Shown here: positions 17,721-25,572 of the stretch, piece after piece
Numbering within the stretch: the first letter of the stretch is position 1
Layout of the letters: every line of letters starts with the position of its first letter
NCBI RefSeq assembly: GCF_013362815.1
Contig: NZ_JABFVK010000061.1
Coordinates: 16,462-80,461 of the forward strand
DNA from: Hamadaea sp.
Lineage (GTDB): Bacteria; Actinomycetota; Actinomycetes; Mycobacteriales; Micromonosporaceae
DNA: 64,000 nt
Direction of reading: 5' to 3'
The notes under the pieces: generated by a model
Databases searched by the model: none
What the model was told of the DNA's origin: nothing
What the model saw: the letters and a program-made list of their open reading frames with translations, nothing else
Made by a program: the position numbers and the translations under genes

Positions 17721-18758
17721 CTAACTGTCGGCATCGGAGACGTCGGAGCTGGTACGCGAGGCGAGCAGCCGCCGGAACGAGGCCAGCCGCCGTTCGTCGG
17801 CATGCCCGGCGGCGACCCAGGCGTCCAGCGCGCACTCCGCGCCCGCCATGTGGTCGCAGTTCGGCGGGCAGTCGACCGTTCCCTCCACGAGGTCGGGGAA
17901 GCCGTGCAGCACGCTGTCGGCGCTGACCAGGGCCAGCCCGAAGCTGCGTACGCCGGGGGTGTCGATGATCCAGCCCGGGTCCTTGCGGGACTTCCCGATG
18001 GGAGGCAACCGCAGCGCCACGGCGCTGGTCGAGGTATGCCGTCCCTTGCCGACGGCGCTCACCTCCCCGACAGCCCGCCCGGTTCCGGGGATGAGCCGGT
18101 TGACCAGCGTCGACTTGCCGACCCCGGAGTGGCCGACGAGGACCGAGACGTGCCCGGCCAGCTCTTTGCGTACCGCGGTGAGGTCTGAGCCCGGTCCGGT
18201 CAGCAGGTGCGGCAGGTCCAGAGCGGCGTAGTAGTCGAGGATCTCGTGCGGCGTCGCCAGGTCCGACTTGGTGAGCAGCAGGATCGGTTCGATGTCGGCG
18301 TCGTACGCCGCGACGAGGCACCGGTCGATGAAGCCGGTTCGGGGCGGGGGATCCGACAGCGAGCTGACGATGACGAGCTGGTCGGCGTTGGCGACGACCA
18401 CTCGTTCGATCCGGCCCTCGGTGGTCGTCTCGTCGTCGTCCGCCGTACGCCGGAGCACACTCACTCGGTCGGCGACGCGCACGATCCGGGCCAACGCGCC
18501 GGCGCTGCCGCTGACGTCGCCGACGATCGCCACCTGATCACCGACGACCACGGACTTGCGGCCCAGTTCGCGGGCGCGCATCGCCGTGACGACGGCGCCG
18601 TCCGCCATCGCCACCGTGTACCGGCCGCGATCCACCGCGAAGACGAAGCCCTCGGTCGCGTCGTCGTGCTTGGGCCGCGTACGCGTCCGGGGTCGGGATC
18701 CACGCGTGGCCCGGATGCGGACGTCGTCCTCGTCGTACTCGCGCCGTTTCGCCGTCAA
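17721..18758 (-). CDS. rsgA: Ribosome small-subunit-dependent GTPase A
   Basis: A 345-residue circularly permuted GTPase that acts late in 30S subunit maturation. An N-terminal OB-fold is followed by LLTKSD (G4), GHSGVGKST (G1 after G4, the permutation) and DTPGVR (G3), then a zinc-binding C-terminus with CPPNC and HMAGAEC. The start is a TTG overlapping the aroA stop (TTGA), implying coupling to aroA. Confidence 0.95.
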   Translation of the reverse strand: MTAKRREYDEDDVRIRATRGSRPRTRTRPKHDDATEGFVFAVDRGRYTVAMADGAVVTAMRARELGRKSVVVGDQVAIVGDVSGSAGALARIVRVADRVSVLRRTADDDETTTEGRIERVVVANADQLVIVSSLSDPPPRTGFIDRCLVAAYDADIEPILLLTKSDLATPHEILDYYAALDLPHLLTGPGSDLTAVRKELAGHVSVLVGHSGVGKSTLVNRLIPGTGRAVGEVSAVGKGRHTSTSAVALRLPPIGKSRKDPGWIIDTPGVRSFGLALVSADSVLHGFPDLVEGTVDCPPNCDHMAGAECALDAWVAAGHADERRLASFRRLLASRTSSDVSDADS

Positions 18759-20041
18759 GAGCTAGCACCCACCATGGCACTCCATAGTGCCGGGAAATCC
18801 GGGAGCGTCTTGGCTGTACACGCCACATCACTCAGGACGACTCCCGGCACCTTGAGGCCCAGGAGCGCCGCCGCGTGCGCCATCCGATGATCGTCGTAGG
18901 TCTCGAAGACCGTTCCGGTCAGTGGGTGCGGTTCGACGGTGAGCCCGTCCTCGTGTTCGGTGACCCCGGCCCCGAGCGCGGACAGCTCCCGGGCCAGCGC
19001 GGCGACCTGGTCGTTCTCCTGCGTACGCAGATGGGCGAGCCCGCGCAGGGTGGATGGACCGTCGGCTAGGGCGGCGAGCGCCGCGATGACCGGGCTCAGC
19101 TCGGCCTGATCGCGCAGGTCGACGTCGATCCCGCGGATCTGCGGCCCGCCGCGGACGGTCATGCCCTTCTCCGTGAGCCGGAACGAGCCGCCCATCCGGG
19201 TCAGCACCGCCCGTAGCCGGTGCCCGGCCTGCAGGGTGCTCCGCGGCCAGCCCGGCACGGTGACGCGACCGCCCACGACGAGGGCGGCCGCCAGGAACGG
19301 GGCGATCGTGGCGAGGTCGGGCTCGATCAGCCAGCTGCGGCCGGCGAGCCGGGCCGGTTCGACCCGCCACGCGTCCGGTGTCGCGTCGTCGACCGCGGCT
19401 CCGGCGGCCCGCAGCATCTCCACCGTCAGCCGGAGGTGCGGGGCACGGGGCAGCGCCGGTCCGGTGTGCTTCAGGGTGAGGCCGCGGTCGAAGTCGGGCG
19501 CGGCCAGCAGGAGTCCTGTCAGCAGCTGGCTGGACGGGGAGGCGTCGACGCTCACGTCGCCACCGCGTACGCGGCCTTGGCCGTAGACCGTGAGAGGCAG
19601 TCCGTCGGCGGCTCCGGCGTCCAGGCGTACGCCGATCGCCCGGAGCGCGGCGACCAGCGGGCCGAGCGGCCGCTGGCGGGCCCGGGCGGTGCCGTCGAAG
19701 GTGACCGCGCCGCTGGCCAGCCCGGCGAGCGGCGGCAGAAAGCGCATGACCGATCCGGCCGTCCCGACGTCGATGTGCGCCGGCCCGGTCAGCGGGCGCG
19801 GGCGGACCACCCACCGCTCGTCGTCGACGGTCGAGATGTTCACCCCTATCGATCGCAGTCCGGCGGCCATCAGTTCGGTGTCCCGGGCGCGCAACGGGTT
19901 GTCCAGTGTGGACGTCCCCGTGGAGATCGCGGCCAGGACGAGCGCGCGCGTCGTCATCGACTTCGATCCGGGTAACCGGACTCGGGCGTTGAGCGGATCG
20001 ATGGCGGTCGGTGCAGTCCACGGCACGGCGCGCTTCGTCAC
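18755..20041 (-). CDS. aroA: 3-phosphoshikimate 1-carboxyvinyltransferase (EPSP synthase)
   Basis: A 428-residue shikimate-pathway enzyme joining shikimate-3-phosphate and PEP. PGSKSMTTRALVLAA at the N-terminus and GTAGSVMRFLPP near residue 95 are the conserved phosphate and substrate sites; the DDHRMAHAAA motif is at the C-terminus. It is the first gene of a two-gene unit with rsgA and lies 56 bases from the divergent SRAP gene. Confidence 0.96.
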   Translation of the reverse strand: MTKRAVPWTAPTAIDPLNARVRLPGSKSMTTRALVLAAISTGTSTLDNPLRARDTELMAAGLRSIGVNISTVDDERWVVRPRPLTGPAHIDVGTAGSVMRFLPPLAGLASGAVTFDGTARARQRPLGPLVAALRAIGVRLDAGAADGLPLTVYGQGRVRGGDVSVDASPSSQLLTGLLLAAPDFDRGLTLKHTGPALPRAPHLRLTVEMLRAAGAAVDDATPDAWRVEPARLAGRSWLIEPDLATIAPFLAAALVVGGRVTVPGWPRSTLQAGHRLRAVLTRMGGSFRLTEKGMTVRGGPQIRGIDVDLRDQAELSPVIAALAALADGPSTLRGLAHLRTQENDQVAALARELSALGAGVTEHEDGLTVEPHPLTGTVFETYDDHRMAHAAALLGLKVPGVVLSDVACTAKTLPDFPALWSAMVGASS

Positions 20042-20097
20042 CCGCTCATTCTTACCGTTCGAGGGCTCTGTCGGACCATGCGGGTAGGTTCATTTTC

Positions 20098-20766
20098 ATG
20101 TGCGGGCGTTATGCGACGACGCGCTCCTCGGCCGATCTCAGCCGCCTCTTCGAGGCGTTCGACGAGACCGAGGGCGGCGTCACGGTGGACTACAACGTGG
20201 CACCGACCGACAAGGTGCCCATCGTCCGGGTCTCCGCGAGCCGGGAGGCGCGCGTGCTGACGGTGGCGCGCTGGGGGCTGGTTCCGCCGTGGGCCACCGA
20301 TCCGCGCATCGGCTCCCGAATGATCAACGCTCGTGCCGAGACCGTCGCGAGCTCGCGGGCCTACGCGCAATCCTTCGAGCGCCGCCGCTGCCTCGTCCCG
20401 GTCGACGGCTGGTACGAATGGACCCGGTCGCCCACCGGAAAGCAGGCGTTCTACATGAATATGAATGGAGAAGGCCTCACGATGGGCGGCATCTGGAGCG
20501 TCAAAGGCGATCTGCTGACGTTCAGTGTCATCACCCTGCCCGCTCGCGGCGACTTGGCCAAGGTGCACGACCGCATGCCGCTGCTGCTCCCACCGGACCG
20601 GTGGTCGGAGTGGTTGTCTGCTACACCGAGTGACGACCTGCTCACCCCGGCCGACGACGACTACCTGTCCACAATCGAGATCCGGGCAGTGGGGTCAGCA
20701 GTGGGGGATGTCCGCAACGACGGTCCCGGTCTGATCGAACCCATCGAAGCCGGTCTACTTTTCTGA
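20098..20766 (+). CDS. SRAP/HMCES-family abasic-site protein (YedK-like)
   Basis: A 222-residue SOS-response-associated peptidase-like protein. Catalytic Cys2 follows directly after Met1 (MCGRYA), so the ATG at 20098 must be the start. NARAETV, VPVDGWYEW and His157 in KVHDRMP complete the site. The family forms a thiazolidine crosslink with abasic sites in single-stranded DNA to protect them. No LexA box is evident in the short gap to aroA. Confidence 0.93.
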   Translation: MCGRYATTRSSADLSRLFEAFDETEGGVTVDYNVAPTDKVPIVRVSASREARVLTVARWGLVPPWATDPRIGSRMINARAETVASSRAYAQSFERRRCLVPVDGWYEWTRSPTGKQAFYMNMNGEGLTMGGIWSVKGDLLTFSVITLPARGDLAKVHDRMPLLLPPDRWSEWLSATPSDDLLTPADDDYLSTIEIRAVGSAVGDVRNDGPGLIEPIEAGLLF

Positions 20767-20887
20767 TCGGCTGACATCGTGATCCGGTGACGCCGGGTAA
20801 TCGATGCAGCGACACACAATGCGCCTGATTAACGCCATTTGACGGCGGATTGTCGGCAGGAATTTTTGCCGATGTCCAGACGAACTC

Positions 20888-20916
20888 TTGTCTCCGTACG
20901 CCTTTGTGCGATAGAA
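20888..20916 (+). promoter_or_regulatory. Candidate housekeeping promoter for the WhiB gene
   Basis: TTGTCT (20888-20893), a 17-base spacer and ATAGAA (20911-20916) lie about 95 bases before the GTG of the WhiB gene in an otherwise non-coding 244-base gap. It is a plausible -35/-10 pair, unproven. Confidence 0.4.
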
Positions 20917-21010
20917 CACAGCGCCGGTGCCGGTTCATCCAGCCGCCACCGGATGGTTTGCACCGTGCAGCTTAGAGCGCGGTGAGGCACCGGACCCACG
21001 GGGGAGGTGG

Positions 21011-21637
21011 GTGGATTTGACCCGGGCGCGTGTTCCACGCCCACATGAAGTCGCGGCCGCGCGTCGCGACCCGAGACTGTTGCGGGCCGCCACCGAGCGG
21101 CAGAACGACACTGCCTGGCGGACCAGGGGGGTCTGCCAATCGGTCGACCCGGAGACGTTCTTTCCGGCACCGACGGATCCGCCGGACGCGGCCATTGCGC
21201 TGTGCGGCACCTGTTCGGTGCAGGGGGCTTGTCTTGCCTGGGCTCTTGAGGCCGGCGACTGCCACGGCGTCTGGGGTGGCACCACCGCCCGGGAACGCCG
21301 GGCCATGGTGGTCGCCTGGCGAACCCCGGAGCAGCCCGAGGAGCAGCCGTACGCGGAGCAGGCGGACGCGACCAGTCCGGTCGTCGGGGGAACGATCCCC
21401 GCGCCGGGCTGGGCGGCGGCGGTCGCCCGGGCCGCGGAAGTGGCCCGAGCCTCGGGCGTACGCCCACCGAAGCGAACGGGCCCGACCCGGCGCCGGGGTG
21501 TGCCCGCCGTCACCGAGCTGGCGCTGGAGATCCATGAGCGCAAGCCGGAGCTGCGGGAACGCCGCGAACCACAGGTGCTGATCCCGCTTCAGCGCTTCGC
21601 TGAGCCCGCACCCGCGCTGGAGGCGCTGGTCGCGTGA
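21011..21637 (+). CDS. WhiB-family iron-sulfur regulator with long C-terminal tail
   Basis: A 208-residue protein. The WhiB domain spans about 40-100: Cys in GVCQSVD, CGTC spacing of two, CSVQGAC spacing of five, then the GVWGG turn and TARERRAM basic segment. These four Cys should hold a [4Fe-4S] cluster for redox or NO sensing and sigma-factor contact. About 100 further residues, Pro/Glu-rich then basic ([13 protein letters not shown]), exceed the usual 80-130 residue size. GTG at 21011 sits close behind GGGGAGG. It precedes sigR. Confidence 0.85.
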   Translation: MDLTRARVPRPHEVAAARRDPRLLRAATERQNDTAWRTRGVCQSVDPETFFPAPTDPPDAAIALCGTCSVQGACLAWALEAGDCHGVWGGTTARERRAMVVAWRTPEQPEEQPYAEQADATSPVVGGTIPAPGWAAAVARAAEVARASGVRPPKRTGPTRRRGVPAVTELALEIHERKPELRERREPQVLIPLQRFAEPAPALEALVA

Positions 21638-21666
21638 CCTTCATCACCGCGGTGGTGGCGCGGCAT

Positions 21667-21692
21667 GGAATGCGCGGCGGTCGCAGAGCGTT
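21667..21692 (+). promoter_or_regulatory. SigR-type promoter of sigR
   Basis: GGAAT at 21667-21671, an 18-base spacer and GTT at 21690-21692 match the established SigR/SigH consensus GGAAT-N18-19-GTT exactly. It lies 50 bases before the GTG at 21742 and would let SigR amplify its own operon, as in Streptomyces coelicolor. Confidence 0.8.
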
Positions 21693-21741
21693 GACCCGGC
21701 CGGAGGACCTGACCAGGTTTCCTCCGCGAAGGGGTGATTCA

Positions 21742-22542
21742 GTGCGTACTGCGACGAAGACGAGGCCTGACGACCAGATCAAGATCCTGATCGGGTCCCC
21801 GGACTGGTCGGCGGAGACGGCAGGGGACGACATGACCCGTCTGCCCGCCTCCGTTGTTGCGACGCCCATGCCCGCCACCCGCGTATCCTCAGCGGGACGG
21901 GCCGTGACCACACGGCCCCGGAAGGGCGAGGCCAGGGTGACCACGGAGTCGACGGAAGACCGGCGCGCACGGTTCGAGCGGGACGCCATGCCGTTCCTCG
22001 ACCAGCTGTACCCGGCCGCCCTGCGGATGACCCGCAACCCCGCCGACGCGGAGGACCTCGTCCAGGAGACCTACCTCAAGGCGTACGCCGCGTTCCACCA
22101 GTTCGAAGAGGGCACCAACCTCAAGGCCTGGCTGTACCGGATCCTGACGAACACCTTCATCAACTCGTACCGTCGCAAGCAGCGGCAGCCCGTGCAGGCT
22201 CCCACCGAGGAGATCACGGACTGGCAGTTGGCCGAAGCAGAGTCGCACACCTCGTCGGGGCTGAAGTCGGCCGAGACCGAGGCACTCGACCGGCTGCCCG
22301 ACAGTGACGTCAAGCAGGCCCTCCAGGCCCTGCCCGAGGATTTCCGCCTGGCGGTCTACCTCGCCGACGTCGAGGGCTTCTCCTACAAGGAGATCGCCGA
22401 CATCATGGGCACCCCGCTCGGCACGGTCATGTCGCGGTTGCACCGCGGTCGCCGGGCCCTGCGCGGCATGCTGGAGAGCTATGCGGCCGAGCGCGGCATC
22501 ATCGGCGCGTCGGCCGATCACGACGAGGTGACGGCATCATGA
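21742..22542 (+). CDS. sigR: ECF RNA polymerase sigma factor SigR (thiol-oxidative stress)
   Basis: The conserved sigma core begins near [15 protein letters not shown], with region 2 ([34 protein letters not shown]) and region 4 ([37 protein letters not shown]). The GTG at 21742 has AAGGGG seven bases upstream and gives 266 residues with a roughly 65-residue extension. A shorter 201-residue form could start at GTG 21937. S. coelicolor makes both long, unstable SigR' and short forms, with the autoregulated promoter driving the long one, and the layout here is the same. The stop overlaps rsrA. Confidence 0.93.
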   Translation: MRTATKTRPDDQIKILIGSPDWSAETAGDDMTRLPASVVATPMPATRVSSAGRAVTTRPRKGEARVTTESTEDRRARFERDAMPFLDQLYPAALRMTRNPADAEDLVQETYLKAYAAFHQFEEGTNLKAWLYRILTNTFINSYRRKQRQPVQAPTEEITDWQLAEAESHTSSGLKSAETEALDRLPDSDVKQALQALPEDFRLAVYLADVEGFSYKEIADIMGTPLGTVMSRLHRGRRALRGMLESYAAERGIIGASADHDEVTAS

Positions 22543-22793
22543 GCGACGAGTGTAAGGACGTGCTCGACGAGGTGTACCTCTACCTCGATCTGGAGTGCAC
22601 CGACGAACGTCGTGACCTGATCAAGCAGCATCTCGACGAGTGCTCGCCGTGCCTGCGGGAGTACGGGATCGAGACCGAGGTCAAGGCGCTCGTGGCCCGC
22701 TGCTGTGGGGCGGAGAACGCGCCGGAGGATCTCAAGCGCCGGCTGCGCGCCAAGCTCGCCGAGCTCGTCGTGGACGACCGCGTCGTCTCCTGA
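22539..22793 (+). CDS. rsrA: Redox-sensing anti-sigma factor RsrA
   Basis: An 84-residue zinc-associated anti-sigma protein with the ZAS motif His31-x3-Cys35-x2-Cys38 (HLDECSPC) and upstream Cys5. In the family, disulfide formation between motif cysteines expels zinc and frees SigR. Additional CC at ARCCGAE is seen. The ATG overlaps the sigR stop (ATGA), ensuring equal synthesis. Confidence 0.93.
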   Translation: MSDECKDVLDEVYLYLDLECTDERRDLIKQHLDECSPCLREYGIETEVKALVARCCGAENAPEDLKRRLRAKLAELVVDDRVVS

Positions 22794-22937
22794 CTGCGAC
22801 GGCACCGCGTCCGCCGCGACAGCACCGCGACGGGCGGGCGATGGCACTGCGACGGTGTGTCGGCGGTCGACGGCCGCGCCATGGTTGGATGACCCTCAGG
22901 GTCCGCAATGTGGCGGACGGCTGCTGGGAGGGGCACG

Positions 22938-23153
22938 ATGGCCGACGAGATCCGTGCGGAGATGGTGGCGAACGTCTGGAAGGTCGTGGCCGCCGAGGGC
23001 GACCAGGTCGCGGACGGTGACACCCTCGTCATCCTCGAGTCCATGAAGATGGAGATCCCGGTGATGGCGGAGTCCGACGGCACGCTGACCAAGCTGGCCG
23101 TGAACGAGGGCGACGTCGTGCAGGAAGGCGATCTGATCGCCATCATCGGCTAG
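22938..23153 (+). CDS. Biotin/lipoyl-binding carrier protein
   Basis: A 71-residue single-domain carrier with the biotinylation motif ESMKMEIP, Lys37 being the acceptor. GAGGGG precedes the ATG at 22938. Stand-alone carriers of this size are common in actinobacteria near sigR/rsrA; the partner carboxylase is not in the window. A lipoyl role is less likely because of the MKM motif. Confidence 0.9.
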   Translation: MADEIRAEMVANVWKVVAAEGDQVADGDTLVILESMKMEIPVMAESDGTLTKLAVNEGDVVQEGDLIAIIG

Positions 23154-23167
23154 GGCCCGCGCGGGGG

Positions 23168-23731
23168 TCAGCCCTCGATCAGCTCGTCCGCCATCTCCAG
23201 GGCGGTCTTCATCCGCTCCTCGTCGCTGATCTTGTCCGGATCGAGGACGAACCAGCAGGCGTGCAGCGTGAACAGTGCCATCGAGGCGCGCAATCGCCGC
23301 CCTGGAGTGGCGTCGGCATCCACCAGATAGTCGATCATGGCCTGCATCCGCCCGCGGAAGTCCTTCGTCGGGCGGCGGTCCTTCATCGTGGCCTGATTGC
23401 GCTCGAAGAATCGCATGATCTTGTGGTGCTGGCCCTCCATCATGCTGTCGGCGTACCGACGCAGGAAGTCCTTGCGCGCCTCCAGGGTGCGCGGCTGATC
23501 GGCGGTCCACTCGATGAGCTTGTCGATCCGGGCGGACTGGTCGCCCATGAAGCTCTCGACGATCTCTTCCTTGCTCTTGAAGTGGTAATAGAGTGCGGCC
23601 TTCGTCACACCGAGCCGCTCCGCGATCTCCCGCAGGGACGTGGCGTCGTAGCCCTGTTCGGTGAAGAGTTCCAGCGCAACAGCTTGGATCCGCGATCGCG
23701 TATCCCGCCCTTCGACCTGCTGTTCGCTCAT
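23168..23731 (-). CDS. TetR-family repressor, divergent from an MFS exporter
   Basis: A 187-residue regulator with an N-terminal HTH (SRIQAVALELFTEQGYDATS, REIAERLGVTKAALYYHFKSK split at about 10-55) and a variable helical ligand domain. The ATG at 23731 is preceded by AGGAG; an upstream start exists in the same frame but lacks a ribosome site. It is divergent from the MFS gene across a 146-base gap containing a palindrome, the standard repressor-exporter arrangement. The inducer is unknown. Confidence 0.88.
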   Translation of the reverse strand: MSEQQVEGRDTRSRIQAVALELFTEQGYDATSLREIAERLGVTKAALYYHFKSKEEIVESFMGDQSARIDKLIEWTADQPRTLEARKDFLRRYADSMMEGQHHKIMRFFERNQATMKDRRPTKDFRGRMQAMIDYLVDADATPGRRLRASMALFTLHACWFVLDPDKISDEERMKTALEMADELIEG

Positions 23732-23787
23732 CTTCTGCTCCTGCGGAGATCCGAAATTCCATTGCACTTGACGCGCGGCTAGTAATC

Positions 23788-23811
23788 AACTTACCGTACG
23801 GCTAGTAAGTT
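23788..23811. promoter_or_regulatory. Probable TetR operator between regulator and exporter
   Basis: AACTTAC (23788-23794) and GTAAGTT (23805-23811) are perfect 7-base arms separated by 10 bases. GCTAGTAA occurs both inside and just upstream of it. It sits between the divergent starts and could control both genes. Confidence 0.65.
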
Positions 23812-23877
23812 TGCTAGCCGGTCGGCAAGTAAGCCTGGCTGGATCTGATCAAGACGCTGATCAAGGGAGCATCGCTC

Positions 23878-25497
23878 GTGTCCACCATCCCCGAACCGTC
23901 CATCGCGAAGCCGAATCTGCGGCTCGTGTTGCCGGGAATCATGCTGGCGATGATGCTGGCGATGCTCGACAACATGGTCGTCGGGACCGCCATGCCGAAG
24001 ATCGTCGGCGAACTCGGCGGCCTGTCCAAGCTCTCCTGGGTCGTCACCGCGTACGTGCTGGGCACCTCGGTGTCCACCCCGATCTGGGGCAAGCTCGGCG
24101 ACCTCTACGGGCGCAAGAAGGTCTTCCTGACCTCGGTCGTGTTGTTCATGATCGGCTCGATGCTCTCCGGCGCGGCCGGCGAGTTCGGCTGGCTCAACGA
24201 CGCGATCAACCCGATGACCCAGCTCATCGCGTTCCGGGCCTTCCAGGGCCTCGGCGCGGGTGGTCTGATGGTGGGCGCGTTCGCCCTCATCGGCGACCTC
24301 GTCCCGCCTCGCGAGCGGGGCAAGTACCAGGGCCTCATGGGCGGCATCATGGCGATCGCGATGATCGCCGGCCCGCTGGTCGGCGGCCTGATCACCGACC
24401 ACGCGTCGTGGCGCTGGATCTTCTACATGAACCTGCCGATCGGCGCGGTCGGCTTCGTCATGCTGCTGTTCTTCCTGCACCTGCCGGTGCGCAAGACCGA
24501 GCACAAGATCGACTGGCTGGGCGCCGGCCTCCTCGGCGTCAGCATCACCGCGATCGTGCTCATCACCACCTGGGGCGGCAAGGAGTACGACTGGGCCTCG
24601 GCGCAGATCTTCGGGCTCGGCGCGCTCGCGCTGGTCACGCTGGGCCTGTTCCTGCTGGTCGAGCGTCGTCACCCGGAGCCGGTCCTGCCGCTGCACATCT
24701 TCAAGAACCGCAACTTCAGCGTGGTGAGCGGCATCGGCTTCCTGGTCGGGTTCGCGCTCTTCGGCGCGGTCGCCTTCCTGCCGCTCTACCAGCAGACCGT
24801 CCAGGGCGCCTCGGCGACCAACAGCGGCCTGCTGCTCCTGCCGATGATGATGGGCGTGCTGGTCACCTCGTTCGCGATCGGCCGGATCATCACCAACACC
24901 GGCAAGTACCGGATCTTCCCGATCATCGGCGGCGCGATCATGGCCGTGGCCATGTTCCTGCTGACTCGCCTCGCCGACGACACGAGCAAGTTCGAGTCGT
25001 CGGTCTACATGGTGCTGCTCGGCCTCGGCATGGGCTTCCTCATGCAGACCACGCTGCTCATCGCGCAGAACAGCGTGGAGATGAAGGACCTCGGCGTGGC
25101 CAGCTCCACCGCCACCTTCGTCCGGTCGATCGGCGGTTCGTTCGGGGTGTCGATCTTCGGCGCCGTGTTCAACTCCCGGCTCAGTGACAGCATGACCGAG
25201 ACCGCAGGCCCCAAGGCCGCGGCCATGATCGACCAGTTCGGTGGCAACCTGGGCACCGAGGGCATGGCCCAACTCGCCAAGGTCCTGCCGCCGGAGCAGC
25301 TCGAGCCGATGGTCAAGGCCATCAAGCACGCCATCGCGTACGCGACGTCGGGGCTGTTCTGGTGGGCGCTGGCGTTCGCCGTGCTGGTGCCGGTGCTGGC
25401 CTGGTTCGTCAAGGAGGTCCCGCTGCGGGGCGCCGGTCCGCAGAAGGCCGGGGAGGACTCGCCGGAGGCGGCGCTCGCCCTCGCCAGCGTGGAGTGA
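23878..25497 (+). CDS. MFS transporter, DHA2 (EmrB/QacA) family
   Basis: A 539-residue multidrug-type exporter with about 14 membrane spans. MLDNMVVGTAMPKIVGEL (helix 1), the motif A loop GKLGDLYGRKK and the helix 5 GPLVGG match DHA2 drug/H+ antiporters. GTG at 23878 follows AAGGGAG. It is likely repressed by the divergent TetR. Substrate unknown. Confidence 0.93.
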   Translation: MSTIPEPSIAKPNLRLVLPGIMLAMMLAMLDNMVVGTAMPKIVGELGGLSKLSWVVTAYVLGTSVSTPIWGKLGDLYGRKKVFLTSVVLFMIGSMLSGAAGEFGWLNDAINPMTQLIAFRAFQGLGAGGLMVGAFALIGDLVPPRERGKYQGLMGGIMAIAMIAGPLVGGLITDHASWRWIFYMNLPIGAVGFVMLLFFLHLPVRKTEHKIDWLGAGLLGVSITAIVLITTWGGKEYDWASAQIFGLGALALVTLGLFLLVERRHPEPVLPLHIFKNRNFSVVSGIGFLVGFALFGAVAFLPLYQQTVQGASATNSGLLLLPMMMGVLVTSFAIGRIITNTGKYRIFPIIGGAIMAVAMFLLTRLADDTSKFESSVYMVLLGLGMGFLMQTTLLIAQNSVEMKDLGVASSTATFVRSIGGSFGVSIFGAVFNSRLSDSMTETAGPKAAAMIDQFGGNLGTEGMAQLAKVLPPEQLEPMVKAIKHAIAYATSGLFWWALAFAVLVPVLAWFVKEVPLRGAGPQKAGEDSPEAALALASVE

Positions 25498-25523
25498 TCG
25501 TCCACTAGGGACACCTCAAGACT

Positions 25524-25559
25524 CGATGCCCCCGGAGCTTTCCTCCTCCGGGGGCATCG
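25524..25559. terminator. Bidirectional terminator between MFS and TPR genes
   Basis: Perfect 14-base arms (25524-25537, 25546-25559) with an 8-base loop lie in the 75-base gap between convergent genes. There is no U-run, as is usual for actinomycete terminators. Confidence 0.8.
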
Positions 25560-25572
25560 CGCTGTCCAGCGC

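Noticed and set aside
20042..20097. A LexA box for the SRAP gene
   Set aside because: The GAAC-N4-GTTC pattern expected for actinobacterial LexA is absent from the gap.
20859..20884. A second SigR promoter before the WhiB gene
   Set aside because: GGAAT is present at 20859, but no GTT occurs 18 or 19 bases later.
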